A DNA stretch of 64,000 bases from Sphingomonas sp. So64.6b (GTDB lineage: Bacteria; Pseudomonadota; Alphaproteobacteria; Sphingomonadales; Sphingomonadaceae): NCBI RefSeq assembly GCF_014171475.1, contig NZ_CP048817.1, forward strand, positions 992,001 to 1,056,000, given 5' to 3'. Of this stretch, positions 52,010 to 59,783 are shown one piece after another (positions within the stretch are counted from its first letter, which is position 1; the number at the start of each line of letters is the position of its first letter). A program made the translations under genes and the position numbers. The notes under the pieces were generated by a model. The model made no database searches. It had not been told where the DNA came from and worked only from the letters and a program-made list of their open reading frames with translations.

Positions 52010-52696
52010 ATGGCAAGCCTGGCCGCGACACCCTCAGCGTTACGGTTCCGCCAACCCGCGCCGCGTAACACGACGGTGGTCGATCCGCGCTTTCGCCAAT
52101 TGCTCGGCGACACCGGCTGGGCATATTTGCCACCCAGCGTCCGTGCGCGCTTCGGGCGTAAGGCGCTGGCGACGCAGACGATCAGTTATGTTGGCGAGGT
52201 GAGCGAGTGCCGCATGAACCTTGCCGGGCGCGTCCTCGCCAATTTATGCCGGCTGGTCGGCGCACCGTTGCCGCTCAATACCGATACCGGCGTTGCCGCA
52301 GCCGTCTGCGTGACAGAGGATGCTGCCGGCAGTGGCCAGTTCTGGAGCCGGCAATATTGTCGCCGGAACGGTTTTCCACAGGTTATCCACAGTTCCAAAC
52401 GTTTCGCCGGGCCTACCGGGCTGGAGGAATATCTCGGCATGGGGTTCGGCATTGCGCTGACCCTGAGCGTCGAGGCGGAGGTGCTGTATTTCGACAGCGA
52501 CCATTATTTCTGGCGCGCCGGCCCCTTGCGCTTGCGCCTGCCGGCCTGGCTCGCGCCAGGGCGGTTAAGGATCGGCCATGTCGATTGCGACCAAGGCTGG
52601 TTCGCCTTCACGCTTGCGCTCGACCACCCGTGGTTCGGCGCGCTGGTGCGCCAGACCTGCCTGTTCACCGAATATCGTCCGGGAGCCGCGTCATGA
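52010..52696 (+). CDS. DUF4166 domain protein
   Basis: This 228-residue protein of the DUF4166 family has PRFRQLLGDTGWAYLPPSVR at the start of the domain and later GRVLANLCRLVGAPLPLNTD, RQYCRRNGFPQVIHSSKRFA, a conserved EEYLGMGFGIALTLSVEAEV and CLFTEYRPG. In other genomes this domain is often fused to or beside epimerases and saccharopine-dehydrogenase-like proteins. Its biochemical role is unknown. It has a near-ideal AGGAGG site and overlaps the epimerase-fusion gene by four bases. The palindrome at 51972 probably controls this unit. Confidence 0.85.
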   Translation: MASLAATPSALRFRQPAPRNTTVVDPRFRQLLGDTGWAYLPPSVRARFGRKALATQTISYVGEVSECRMNLAGRVLANLCRLVGAPLPLNTDTGVAAAVCVTEDAAGSGQFWSRQYCRRNGFPQVIHSSKRFAGPTGLEEYLGMGFGIALTLSVEAEVLYFDSDHYFWRAGPLRLRLPAWLAPGRLRIGHVDCDQGWFAFTLALDHPWFGALVRQTCLFTEYRPGAAS

Positions 52697-54193
52697 ACGA
52701 CCCAGTCTTCATCAGCTTGCTGTTGGCGCAGGTCGCGATGGGCGGGTTCGATACCATCTATCACCATGAACTGACTCAGCGGCTCGCCTGGAGGCCGGGA
52801 CAGGCGACCGAGCTGCGTCTGCACGGCGTACGCAACATGATCTACGCGCTGGTCTTTCTGATGCTTGGCTGGACCCAGCCGCACGGACTGGCGGCAATGC
52901 TGCTGATTGGCGCGCTGCTGGTCGAGCTCGGGATCACCTTATGCGATTTCGTCGAGGAGGACCGGGTCCGCGCGCTGCCCGCCAGCGAACGCGTGACTCA
53001 TACCTTGCTCACGCTCAACTATGGCGTGCTGCTGGCGATGCTTGCGCCGGTGTTGCTGGCGGGTGCGGCGCGGCCGACCGGCCTTGTCATTGAGGGGCAT
53101 GGCGTCGTCTCGATCCTGCTGAGCATCGCGGCCGGCGGCGTGGTGGTCAGCGGCATTCGCGACCTGCTGGCGGCGGCGCGCAACCATCGGCTCGATGAGT
53201 CACAAGCCAGCGAACTGGCGAACGCGCTCGGTGAGCGCAAGGCGATCCTGATCACGGGAGGCACCGGCTTTATCGGCCATCGCCTGGTCGCGGCGCTGGT
53301 CGAGGCGGGGCACGACGTTACGGTCCTGACGCGCGATCTCCGCAAAGCGCTCGGACTGGCCACGCCGGTGCGCATTGTCACCGACCTCGCCGCGCTGCCC
53401 GATGATTTCCGCTGTGATGTCGCGATCAACCTAGCCGGTGAGCCGATTGCGGCGGGGCGCTGGACGGGGAAGCGGAGGGCACTGGGTCGACTCCAGGCTC
53501 GCCGTGACCAGCGCGCTGCTGGCGTTTTTGACCCGGCTCGAGCATCGGCCCGAGGTGCTGGTCAGCGGTTCCGCGATCGGCTTTTACGGTATCGAGGATT
53601 GCGGCGCGATCGACGAGAGTGTCGGACAAGGCCGGGGCTTTGCCGCCGAGCTCTGCGCGCGTTGGGAAGCGGCGGCGCGCCAGGGCGAGGCGCTGGGTAT
53701 TCGCACCATCCTGTTGCGCACCGGGATCGTGCTTGGGAATAGCGGCGGGATGCTGGCGAGCCTGTTGCCGATCTTCGAAGCCGGTCTTGGCGGACCGGTC
53801 GGGCATGGGCGGCAGGTGATGAGCTGGATCCATCGCGACGACCTGGTCCGCCTGATTGTCGCCGCGGTCGCCGATGTGGAAATTGACGGCGTGCTCAATG
53901 CAACGGCGCCCAATCCGGTGAGCAGCCGCGCCTTTGCCGCTGCGCTCGGCCAGGCATTGCGTCGGCCGGCGAACCTGCCGCTCCCCTCGGCGCCGCTTCG
54001 TCTTGCGCTGGGTGACCTGGCCGAGGAGCTGCTGCTTGGTGGGCAGAAGGTGTTGCCGGTCAAGGCGGTCTTCCATGGCTTTCGCTTTCGCTATCCGCGC
54101 ATTGAACAGGCGTTGGGCGATCTCGTCGGACATCCGGCGGCCCATATTCCGACGCCGACACGACCGTTTGTCGAAGCAAGGCTGCTGCATTGA
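52693..54193 (+). pseudogene. Membrane-domain/TIGR01777 epimerase fusion interrupted by a frameshift
   Basis: From ATG 52693 the frame encodes about 160 residues with several membrane helices (FDTIYHHELTQRLAW, LVFLMLGWTQPHGLAAMLLI, LTLNYGVLLAMLAPVLLAGA) and then an NAD-dependent epimerase of the TIGR01777/SulA-like type (KAILITGGTGFIGHRLVAAL, VAINLAGEPIAAGRWTGKRR). At about 53480-53490 the frame is lost: the continuation WVDSRLAVTSALLAFLTRLE through VLNATAPNPVSSRAFAAALG to the end is in another frame and stops at 54193. Family spacing suggests two bases are missing, or one extra. It is a pseudogene or a sequence error. Confidence 0.8.
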
Positions 54194-54654
54194 CCGCGCG
54201 TGAGGCGGACGGGCTACGTTGTGGCCGCGCGGCAGCTGTTGCCGCTGCGGCTGCCGTCGCGGCGACTCTTTTAACGATGCCCAAATTGATCACTGTGCCG
54301 GGCGCTCTCTATATCGTGATTATCGGCTTCGTGATCGCACTCGCCCACGCACTTTTCCTTGGGCTGCCAGCCTTTTTCGCCTTGCGAGACTATTGGCGGC
54401 TGCATTGGTGGAGTGCGGCGCTCGGCGGCGCGGTGGTCGCAGTGATTCCCATGATATTGCTCAACCTGACGCCGCCGGCATACGACATCTTCCGGCAAGG
54501 GGGCGTGACGTTGATCATCGATGGCACTTACACACGAGCCGGCCGGATCGATCTTGCCCGGCGCGTGAGCTGGCAGGCAATGATAGGGGCGGTCGCGGGG
54601 TTTGCATTCTGGCGCGCACTTCGAAGCTCGCCGTCGGTCTCACACCTTAACTGA
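54190..54654 (+). CDS. Four-helix membrane protein of unknown function
   Basis: This is a membrane protein of about 154 residues. TTG 54190 overlaps the upstream stop (TTGA); an internal ATG at 54277 (MPKLITVPGALYIVIIGFVI) would give a shorter 125-residue form. Hydrophobic segments include AAAVAAAAAVAATLLTM, LYIVIIGFVIALAHALFLGL, SAALGGAVVAVIPMILLNL and WQAMIGAVAGFAFWRAL. No family is recognised. It is last in the DUF4166-epimerase unit and converges on the HEAGH-protein gene. Confidence 0.68.
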   Translation: MTAREADGLRCGRAAAVAAAAAVAATLLTMPKLITVPGALYIVIIGFVIALAHALFLGLPAFFALRDYWRLHWWSAALGGAVVAVIPMILLNLTPPAYDIFRQGGVTLIIDGTYTRAGRIDLARRVSWQAMIGAVAGFAFWRALRSSPSVSHLN

Positions 54655-54702
54655 ATCGCCCTCGTGCTCGTGGCCGTCCCGGTCGAATGGGCGGTCTTCG
54701 CC

Positions 54703-55218
54703 CTAGCGCAGCCAACGCCGCATATGGGGGAAGGGCGAAGCACCTGTTTCCGCAGCCTGGCGAGGATCGACGGTCATGCCCCAATATTGCAGCATCGGCA
54801 GTCCGATATAGGCGCCGCCGGCATAGGTTTCCGCCAACTGGCTACCGCCACCGCGATAGCCGCCATCGTGAAACACTGTGGCGGGTTCGAGATCCATCGC
54901 GACTGCGGCGGCATAGGACCAGCACATCGCCGACATTTCCTCGGCCGGATCGGACTGGACATCGCACAAGGTTGGACGGATCGCGGGGTCGGTCACCGCG
55001 ATATGCCCGGCCTCATGCAGCAGGTCGCCGGGCCAGGCGAGGCGCTCGGGATCGACGAGCAGCACGCCGTTGCGAATCGCCATGCCGGGCATGAAGGTCG
55101 CATCGCCAAGCGGCTCAACCGAGGTTGGGATGCCGATGCTTTCGACGAACGAGAGGATACGTTCGGTGATTTCGTCCGGGACGATGGCCGTGCTTGGGGT
55201 CGGGCTTTGCTTATCCAT
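54703..55218 (-). CDS. Putative zinc-metallopeptidase-like protein (HExxH)
   Basis: This 171-residue protein has a zinc-binding HEAGH motif (His68-Glu69-His72 in GDLLHEAGHIAV), the hallmark of gluzincin-like metallopeptidases. The remainder (EEMSAMCWSYAAAVAMDLEP, a possible third-ligand Glu) fits a compact peptidase-like domain, but no family can be named and a complete active site is not certain. It shares its strand with rplM-rpsI, lies 82 bases downstream of rpsI behind a terminator, and is probably transcribed separately. Confidence 0.72.
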   Translation of the reverse strand: MDKQSPTPSTAIVPDEITERILSFVESIGIPTSVEPLGDATFMPGMAIRNGVLLVDPERLAWPGDLLHEAGHIAVTDPAIRPTLCDVQSDPAEEMSAMCWSYAAAVAMDLEPATVFHDGGYRGGGSQLAETYAGGAYIGLPMLQYWGMTVDPRQAAETGASPFPHMRRWLR

Positions 55219-55250
55219 GTCTCGATCTACCTCAACATGGTGAAACGAAA

Positions 55251-55277
55251 AAGGGCGGCCCGTTGCCGGACCGCCCT
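55251..55277. terminator. Hairpin terminator downstream of rpsI
   Basis: AAGGGCGGcCCG-TTGC-CGGaCCGCCCTT forms a strong stem with one mismatch in a 27-base span, flanked by GAAAAA, which gives a U-tract for transcripts running from rpsI on the minus strand. It separates rpsI from the HEAGH-protein gene. Confidence 0.8.
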
Positions 55278-55300
55278 TCGCGTTTGGTTGTGAAAACCGT

Positions 55301-55849
55301 TTAGCGCTTCGAGAACTGGAAGCTACGACGGGCCTTCGCCTTGCCGTACTTCTTGCGCTCGACCGTGCGGCTGTCGCGGGTCAGGAAACCGGCGGCCTTG
55401 ACGGGCGCGCGCAGGATCGGCTCGAACTTGGTCAGCGCCTGGCTGATGCCGTGCTTGACCGCGCCGGCCTGGCCGGAAAGGCCACCGCCCTTGACCGTGC
55501 AGACGACGTCATAGGCGCCGTCACGCTCGGCAACGCCGAACGGCTGGTTGATCACGAGGCGCAGCGTCGGACGTGCGAAATACACTTCCTGGTCGCGGCC
55601 GTTGATCGTGATCTTGCCCGAACCCGGCTTGATCCACACACGAGCGACGGCGTCCTTGCGGCGGCCGGTCGCATAGGCGCGGCCCTGCTTGTCGAGGATC
55701 TGCTCGCGCAGCGGCATCGGCTCACGCACGACGACCGGAGCGGCCGGTGCGTATTCGTCACCGGCGAGAACCGGGGCCGAAGACGCGACGGGTGCCGGCT
55801 GATTGGTCAGGCCGGCGAGATCGGAAAGCGACTGGCGATTATCGGACAT
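55301..55849 (-). CDS. rpsI: 30S ribosomal protein S9
   Basis: This 182-residue S9 has the conserved body from about residue 58 ([20 protein letters not shown]) to the C-terminal basic tail [16 protein letters not shown], which contacts the P-site tRNA. The N-terminal extension of about 55 residues ([20 protein letters not shown]) exceeds the usual 130-residue S9 and is common in sphingomonads. ATG 55849 shares one base with the rplM stop (TAATG), so the pair is translationally coupled, as in most bacteria. Confidence 0.97.
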   Translation of the reverse strand: MSDNRQSLSDLAGLTNQPAPVASSAPVLAGDEYAPAAPVVVREPMPLREQILDKQGRAYATGRRKDAVARVWIKPGSGKITINGRDQEVYFARPTLRLVINQPFGVAERDGAYDVVCTVKGGGLSGQAGAVKHGISQALTKFEPILRAPVKAAGFLTRDSRTVERKKYGKAKARRSFQFSKR

Positions 55850-56328
55850 TAGTTGCCCACCTTGTTCTTGCGGTTCATCGAGCCGATGTCGAGAACCTCT
55901 GGGTTCTGTGCTGCGTGCGGATGCTCGGTGCCGGCGAAGACGCGCAGGTTGCGCATCTGCTGACGGCCGAGCGGGCCGCGCGGGATCATCCGCTCAACGG
56001 CCTTTTCGATGATCCGCTCGGGGAAACGACCCTCGAGGATCTTGCCCGCCGCGACGCCCTTGATGCCGCCGGCATAACCGGTGTGGCGGTAGTAGATCTT
56101 GCCCTTGAGCTTGTTGCCCGTGAAGCGGATCTTGTCGGCGTTGATGACGATGACATTGTCACCGCAATCGACGTGCGGGGTGAAGCTCGGCTTGTGCTTG
56201 CCGCGCAGGACATTGGCGATGATCGACGCTGCGCGACCGACCACCAGGCCGTCGGCATCGACGATATGCCACTTCTTTTCCACTTCGTGCGGCTTGACCG
56301 ACTTGGTGGTCTTCATCAGCGCCTTCAT
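55849..56328 (-). CDS. rplM: 50S ribosomal protein L13
   Basis: This 159-residue L13 has the standard segments [79 protein letters not shown] and [21 protein letters not shown]13 is an early-assembly protein bound to 23S rRNA and may act as an operon autoregulator in other bacteria. ATG 56328 ([12 protein letters not shown]) is typical; an in-frame ATG at 56316 is four codons inside. It is the first gene of the rplM-rpsI operon. Confidence 0.97.
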   Translation of the reverse strand: MKALMKTTKSVKPHEVEKKWHIVDADGLVVGRAASIIANVLRGKHKPSFTPHVDCGDNVIVINADKIRFTGNKLKGKIYYRHTGYAGGIKGVAAGKILEGRFPERIIEKAVERMIPRGPLGRQQMRNLRVFAGTEHPHAAQNPEVLDIGSMNRKNKVGN

Positions 56329-56477
56329 GGGGCCAGGACCTTTATCGTTGAAACGGAACGCGCCGCCCAACAGGGGACGGCGCGATTGAGGCGGCTAATG
56401 ATTGGAAGGGGTGTGAAAGTCAAGCGATCCGCGGGTTTCGTGACGGGTATCATGATACCGCCCTGTTCCGGCAGAGC

Positions 56478-57515
56478 TTAAAGCGCTTTCTTTCCGATCG
56501 CGTGCGCGGCGGAGGTGGCGGCGATCAGCAGCAGTGCGGCATTGACCTGATGCGCGACGGCGATGTCGATCTGCACGCCGCTGAGCAGAGTTGAGATGCC
56601 GAGCAGAATCTGGAAAATGACCAGGGCGATCACCGCATAGGCGGATCGCCGCCCGCCCGCGCTTGCCGCGCGCCAGGCCAGCGTGACCAGGCCCGCCGCC
56701 GCGACAAAGGCGAACCAGCGATGGATGAACTGGACCACGACCGGATTGTCGACCGCGTTGCTCCAGCCCGGGGTCATCATCGGCACGCCAGCGGGGAACA
56801 GGCCATCGCCCATCAGCGGCCAGCTCGAAAAGGCATATCCGGCATCGAGCCCGGCGGTGAACGCGCCGAAGACGATCTGCACGAACAGCAGGAGAAGCGC
56901 GGTTGCCGCCAGCGGGGTCAGCCGCGCCGGTGTGCTCAGCCGGTGCCGCGCGACCGCTCGCAGGTCGAACGCGGTCCACACGATGCCGGCGAGGATCACC
57001 AGCGCCGCGACCAAATGCACCGCGAGCCGCACATGGCTGACATCGGTGCGTACCGACAGGCCCGATGCGACCATCCACCAGCCGATCGCGCCTTGCAGGC
57101 CGCCGAGCGCGAGCAGCGCGGTCAACCGCCAGCCATAACCGGCCGGAATGCGCTTGCGCACCGCGAACCAGATCAGTGGCAGCGCGAACGCCATGCCGAT
57201 CACCCGGCCGAGCAGGCGGTGAAGATATTCCCAGAAGAAGATCGCCTTGAACCCGGCGAGAGTCATGCCCTTGTTGATCAACTGATATTCCGGGATGCGC
57301 TGATAATTGGCGAACTCGGCGAGCCATTGTTCATGGGTCAGCGGCGGGATGATCCCGCTGATCGGTTTCCACTGTGTGATCGACAGCCCCGATTCGGTCA
57401 GCCGGGTGATGCCCCCGACCATCACCATCAACACGATCAGCACGGCGACCGCGAACAGCCAGATCGACAGGGCGCGCGGGCGCGCGGGATACAAGGTTGG
57501 GGATACCTGCAACAT
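56478..57515 (-). CDS. ctaA: Heme A synthase (COX15/CtaA)
   Basis: This 345-residue eight-helix membrane enzyme oxidises the C8 methyl of heme O to heme A for cytochrome aa3 oxidases. COX15 features include GGITRLTESGLSITQWKPIS, FFWEYLHRLLGRVIGMAF, the histidine segments VRLAVHLVAALVILAG and FIHRWFAFVAAAGLVTLAWR, and AVAHQVNAALLL near the end. These histidines ligate the two haems. The start ATG 57515 is at the expected N-terminus (MLQVSPTLYPARP). It is a single gene, divergent from merC. Confidence 0.95.
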   Translation of the reverse strand: MLQVSPTLYPARPRALSIWLFAVAVLIVLMVMVGGITRLTESGLSITQWKPISGIIPPLTHEQWLAEFANYQRIPEYQLINKGMTLAGFKAIFFWEYLHRLLGRVIGMAFALPLIWFAVRKRIPAGYGWRLTALLALGGLQGAIGWWMVASGLSVRTDVSHVRLAVHLVAALVILAGIVWTAFDLRAVARHRLSTPARLTPLAATALLLLFVQIVFGAFTAGLDAGYAFSSWPLMGDGLFPAGVPMMTPGWSNAVDNPVVVQFIHRWFAFVAAAGLVTLAWRAASAGGRRSAYAVIALVIFQILLGISTLLSGVQIDIAVAHQVNAALLLIAATSAAHAIGKKAL

Positions 57516-57601
57516 GCGGTGCGCCTAGCGCGAAACCTGCTGCGCGTCGATTACCGGCGAGCTGGATCGAACAGTCCGCTTCGGCACAAAAAAATCTCGA
57601 T

Positions 57602-57614
57602 GATATATTGTAAC
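57602..57614. promoter_or_regulatory. A+T-rich partial palindrome upstream of merC-zur, possible Zur box
   Basis: GATATATTGTAAC lies about 30-45 bases before the merC start and is partly symmetric, resembling the TGTTATAATATAACA type of Zur operator with mismatches. The position in front of an operon ending in zur suggests autoregulation by zinc. The match is weak. Confidence 0.3.
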
Positions 57615-57645
57615 CAGCGCATGATTGTGCCACATGGGCTGCACG

Positions 57646-58038
57646 ATGTCGGAACATGTTCACCCCCGCTATCTCGGCTGGATCGAGTCGCATGCCGATC
57701 GCCTGGCGATCGGGCTATCGGGGCTGTGCATGGTGCACTGCCTGACCAGCGCGGTTCTGTTCGCGCTGCTATCGACGGCAGGCGGGCTGCTGCTCGCGCC
57801 GATCTTCCACGAAGTCGGCCTGACCATTGCGATCGGCTTCGGCATCATCGCGCTGGGTCGCGGTATCGTCACGCACGGCTATATGATGCCGGCAGCAGTC
57901 GGATCGATGGGCCTTGGCATCATGGCGGGCGCGATGACCCTGCCGCATGACGGCAGCGGCGGCGAGACGATCTGGACACTGGTCGGCGTCGGTATTCTCG
58001 CGCTCGGCCATGATCTCAACCGCCGCGCGGTGAACTGA
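57646..58038 (+). CDS. MerC domain membrane protein
   Basis: This is a MerC-family protein of about 130 residues with four predicted helices (LAIGLSGLCMVHCLTSAVLF, LLAPIFHEVGLTIAIGFGII). The pair CMVHC (Cys-x-x-x-Cys-like) in the first helix resembles the metal-binding cysteines of MerC transporters. ATG 57646 is preferred; GTG 57625 and ATG 57634 are alternatives. It immediately precedes zur (46-base gap), and MerC-zur pairing recurs in alphaproteobacteria, so a role in zinc or heavy-metal traffic is likely. Direct function is not shown. Confidence 0.85.
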   Translation: MSEHVHPRYLGWIESHADRLAIGLSGLCMVHCLTSAVLFALLSTAGGLLLAPIFHEVGLTIAIGFGIIALGRGIVTHGYMMPAAVGSMGLGIMAGAMTLPHDGSGGETIWTLVGVGILALGHDLNRRAVN

Positions 58039-58083
58039 GCTCCAACCTTGCCGATCGGGGCGACAACGCCTAGATTCATTCCC

Positions 58084-58554
58084 ATGGCCGCGCATCATCA
58101 TCACAACGAACCGCAAGGCGCCGATCTTGCCAAAGCGGCACAGGCGACGCTCGAGAAGTCGGGCGAGCAATGGACCGCGATGCGCGAGCAAATCTTCAAG
58201 GCGCTCGCCGGATTCGACAAGCCGGCTTCGGCCTATGACATCGCGGAGGCGGTGTCGAAATCCGAAGGGCGTCGCGTCGCCGCCAACAGCGTCTATCGTA
58301 TCCTCGACCTGTTCGTGGCGTCGAACCTCGCGCGTCGCGTCGAAAGCGCCAATGCCTATGTCGCCAATGCGCATCCCGACTGCCTGCACGACTGCATTTT
58401 CCTGGTTTGCGACAGTTGCGGACAGACCGTTCATATCGACGACGACCATATCACCAAGGGCGTCCGCTCAGCCGCGGCCGCTACCGGCTTCTCGCCGGTG
58501 CGGCCGGTGATCGAAGTGCGCGGTACGTGCGCCGAATGCGAAACGCCGAGCTAG
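58084..58554 (+). CDS. zur: Fur family regulator, zinc-responsive (Zur)
   Basis: This 156-residue Fur-family repressor has an N-terminal winged helix (TAMREQIFKALAGFDKPASA, YDIAEAVSKSEGRRVAANSV, YRILDLFVASNLARRVES) and a C-terminal metal-binding domain with DCLHDCIFLVCDSCGQTVHI and GTCAECETPS, giving the two CxxC pairs of a structural zinc. The histidine-rich N-terminus and pairing with MerC favour a zinc sensor, although Fur itself cannot be excluded. It overlaps the convergent gene at 58551 by four bases. Confidence 0.88.
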   Translation: MAAHHHHNEPQGADLAKAAQATLEKSGEQWTAMREQIFKALAGFDKPASAYDIAEAVSKSEGRRVAANSVYRILDLFVASNLARRVESANAYVANAHPDCLHDCIFLVCDSCGQTVHIDDDHITKGVRSAAAATGFSPVRPVIEVRGTCAECETPS

Positions 58555-58919
58555 ACGATCGACGACCTTTGCCAGACGACGAATATGGCGTTCTCAGTTG
58601 ATGCCATCGCCTCTATCATCTTGCCATGATCGAAAGAGGGAAGTGTCAACAAATAGTCGATCACCGCTTTTTCGCCGGTTGCTCCCTGCGGGAAGGCGAA
58701 AAGCATTTGTCCATCGCTGCGGAAAAATAGCCACCACAGGTCAGCTCCCCATGGGCCGCTGTCGTTTGTCTCTATCGCGACCCCGGACAGGTCATGCTTG
58801 GCAGCACGCTTGGTCTGTGCCGCCGCATCGCTGACGCCAATGTGCTCACCGTCGAATGTGACGACCCACTTGCTTTCGGGTTCGGCCTTCCCGGACTTCT
58901 TTTTAAACCAGTCGAACAT
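58551..58919 (-). CDS. Conserved hypothetical protein (122 aa)
   Basis: This 122-residue protein starts at ATG 58919 (MFDWFKKKSGKAEPESKWVV). Its segments FDGEHIGVSDAAAQTKRAAK, VAIETNDSGPWGADLWWLFF and MLFAFPQGATGEKAVIDYLL suggest a small alpha/beta domain. Such FxWFxKKxGK-beginning proteins are seen as orphan or immunity-like proteins in many proteobacteria, but I cannot name a family with confidence. It converges on zur with a four-base overlap of the two stops. The upstream region carries a family-C repeat. Confidence 0.75.
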   Translation of the reverse strand: MFDWFKKKSGKAEPESKWVVTFDGEHIGVSDAAAQTKRAAKHDLSGVAIETNDSGPWGADLWWLFFRSDGQMLFAFPQGATGEKAVIDYLLTLPSFDHGKMIEAMASTENAIFVVWQRSSIV

Positions 58920-59021
58920 GTTCTGCTCCGTGCAACCACCGCAAGCCACGTATCAAGAAATAGGGCGACTGATTGGTCAGCGGTCGGGCGCTTGGGCATG
59001 GCAACGTCTTCGGTATAACAT

Positions 59022-59098
59022 CCGTTCGTTTCGAGCGCAGTCGAGAAACCTTGCGCAGCGTTTTCCGCCTGTTTCTCGACTTCGCTCGAAACGAACGG
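59022..59098. repeat. Dispersed inverted-arm repeat, family C, copy 2
   Basis: The element starts CCGTTCGTTTCGAGCG and ends CTTCGCTCGAAACGAACGG; its first 45 bases are nearly identical to the copy at 33000-33077, in the same orientation. The right part also contains CTGTTTCTCGAC, giving a longer inverted pairing with AGTCGAGAAAC on the left. Confidence 0.85.
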
Positions 59099-59146
59099 GG
59101 AAGGAGGCGGGTGTGAATTGTCGCCACATGGTTCCGCTGATTCGCC

Positions 59147-59686
59147 TCAGACCAGCGCCTTCCCCATCCGGACGCCGGGCACCGGCGGTCCTTCCACCGT
59201 CATCTTCATGACCCGCTCGATCGGCTCGTATCCGCACGCCAGGTAAAGCGGTTCGCCCGACAGCGTCGCCATCATCTCGGCGCGCTTGAAACCGGCTGCA
59301 CGCGCCGCCGCTTCGGACAGCGACAGGATCAGCCGGCCGACGCCGCGCCGCACGAAATCGGGGTCGGTATACATCGCGCGAATCCGCGCCGGCTCGGTTG
59401 CCGGGTCGAGCAGGCGATCGTCGCGCAATTCGGTGCTGTGATTGCCGCCATAGAGTGTCGCGCGGTGGCTCCAACCGCCACAGCCAGCGAGGCGAGCGCC
59501 GTCCTCGATCAGGAAATAGGTGCCGTCGGCGATCAGTTGCGTATCCAGGCCCATGCTCAGCCGGCTCGCCGCGACTTCTTCGGGCGACAGATAGGCACTC
59601 TGTAGTGAGTCGATCGCGCGGTTCATCAGGGCGGTGATGGCAGGGATGTCGTCGTGCGTCGCAAGGCGGTGGGAGAAGCTGCTCAT
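59147..59686 (-). CDS. GNAT family N-acetyltransferase
   Basis: This 179-residue GNAT protein starts at ATG 59686. The acetyl-CoA-binding motif A is MYTDPDFVRRGVGRLILSLS, including the RRGVG pyrophosphate loop. A preceding domain (PAITALMNRAIDSLQSAYLS) and the final strand region (PLYLACGYEPIERVMKM) complete the fold. The substrate is unknown. It is divergent from dxs, with about 100 bases between the starts. Confidence 0.9.
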   Translation of the reverse strand: MSSFSHRLATHDDIPAITALMNRAIDSLQSAYLSPEEVAASRLSMGLDTQLIADGTYFLIEDGARLAGCGGWSHRATLYGGNHSTELRDDRLLDPATEPARIRAMYTDPDFVRRGVGRLILSLSEAAARAAGFKRAEMMATLSGEPLYLACGYEPIERVMKMTVEGPPVPGVRMGKALV

Positions 59687-59783
59687 CGCCCTATGTCGCC
59701 GCACGGTGGAGGGCGCGTCAAGAAGCGGTGCAGTTTGATCTGCGGCAATCGACACCCGTTTCCGCCTCGTCTAAGCTCATGTC

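Noticed and set aside
51811..52113. Minus-strand 100-codon frame
   Set aside because: It crosses the repeat hairpin and the DUF4166 start and encodes no known pattern.
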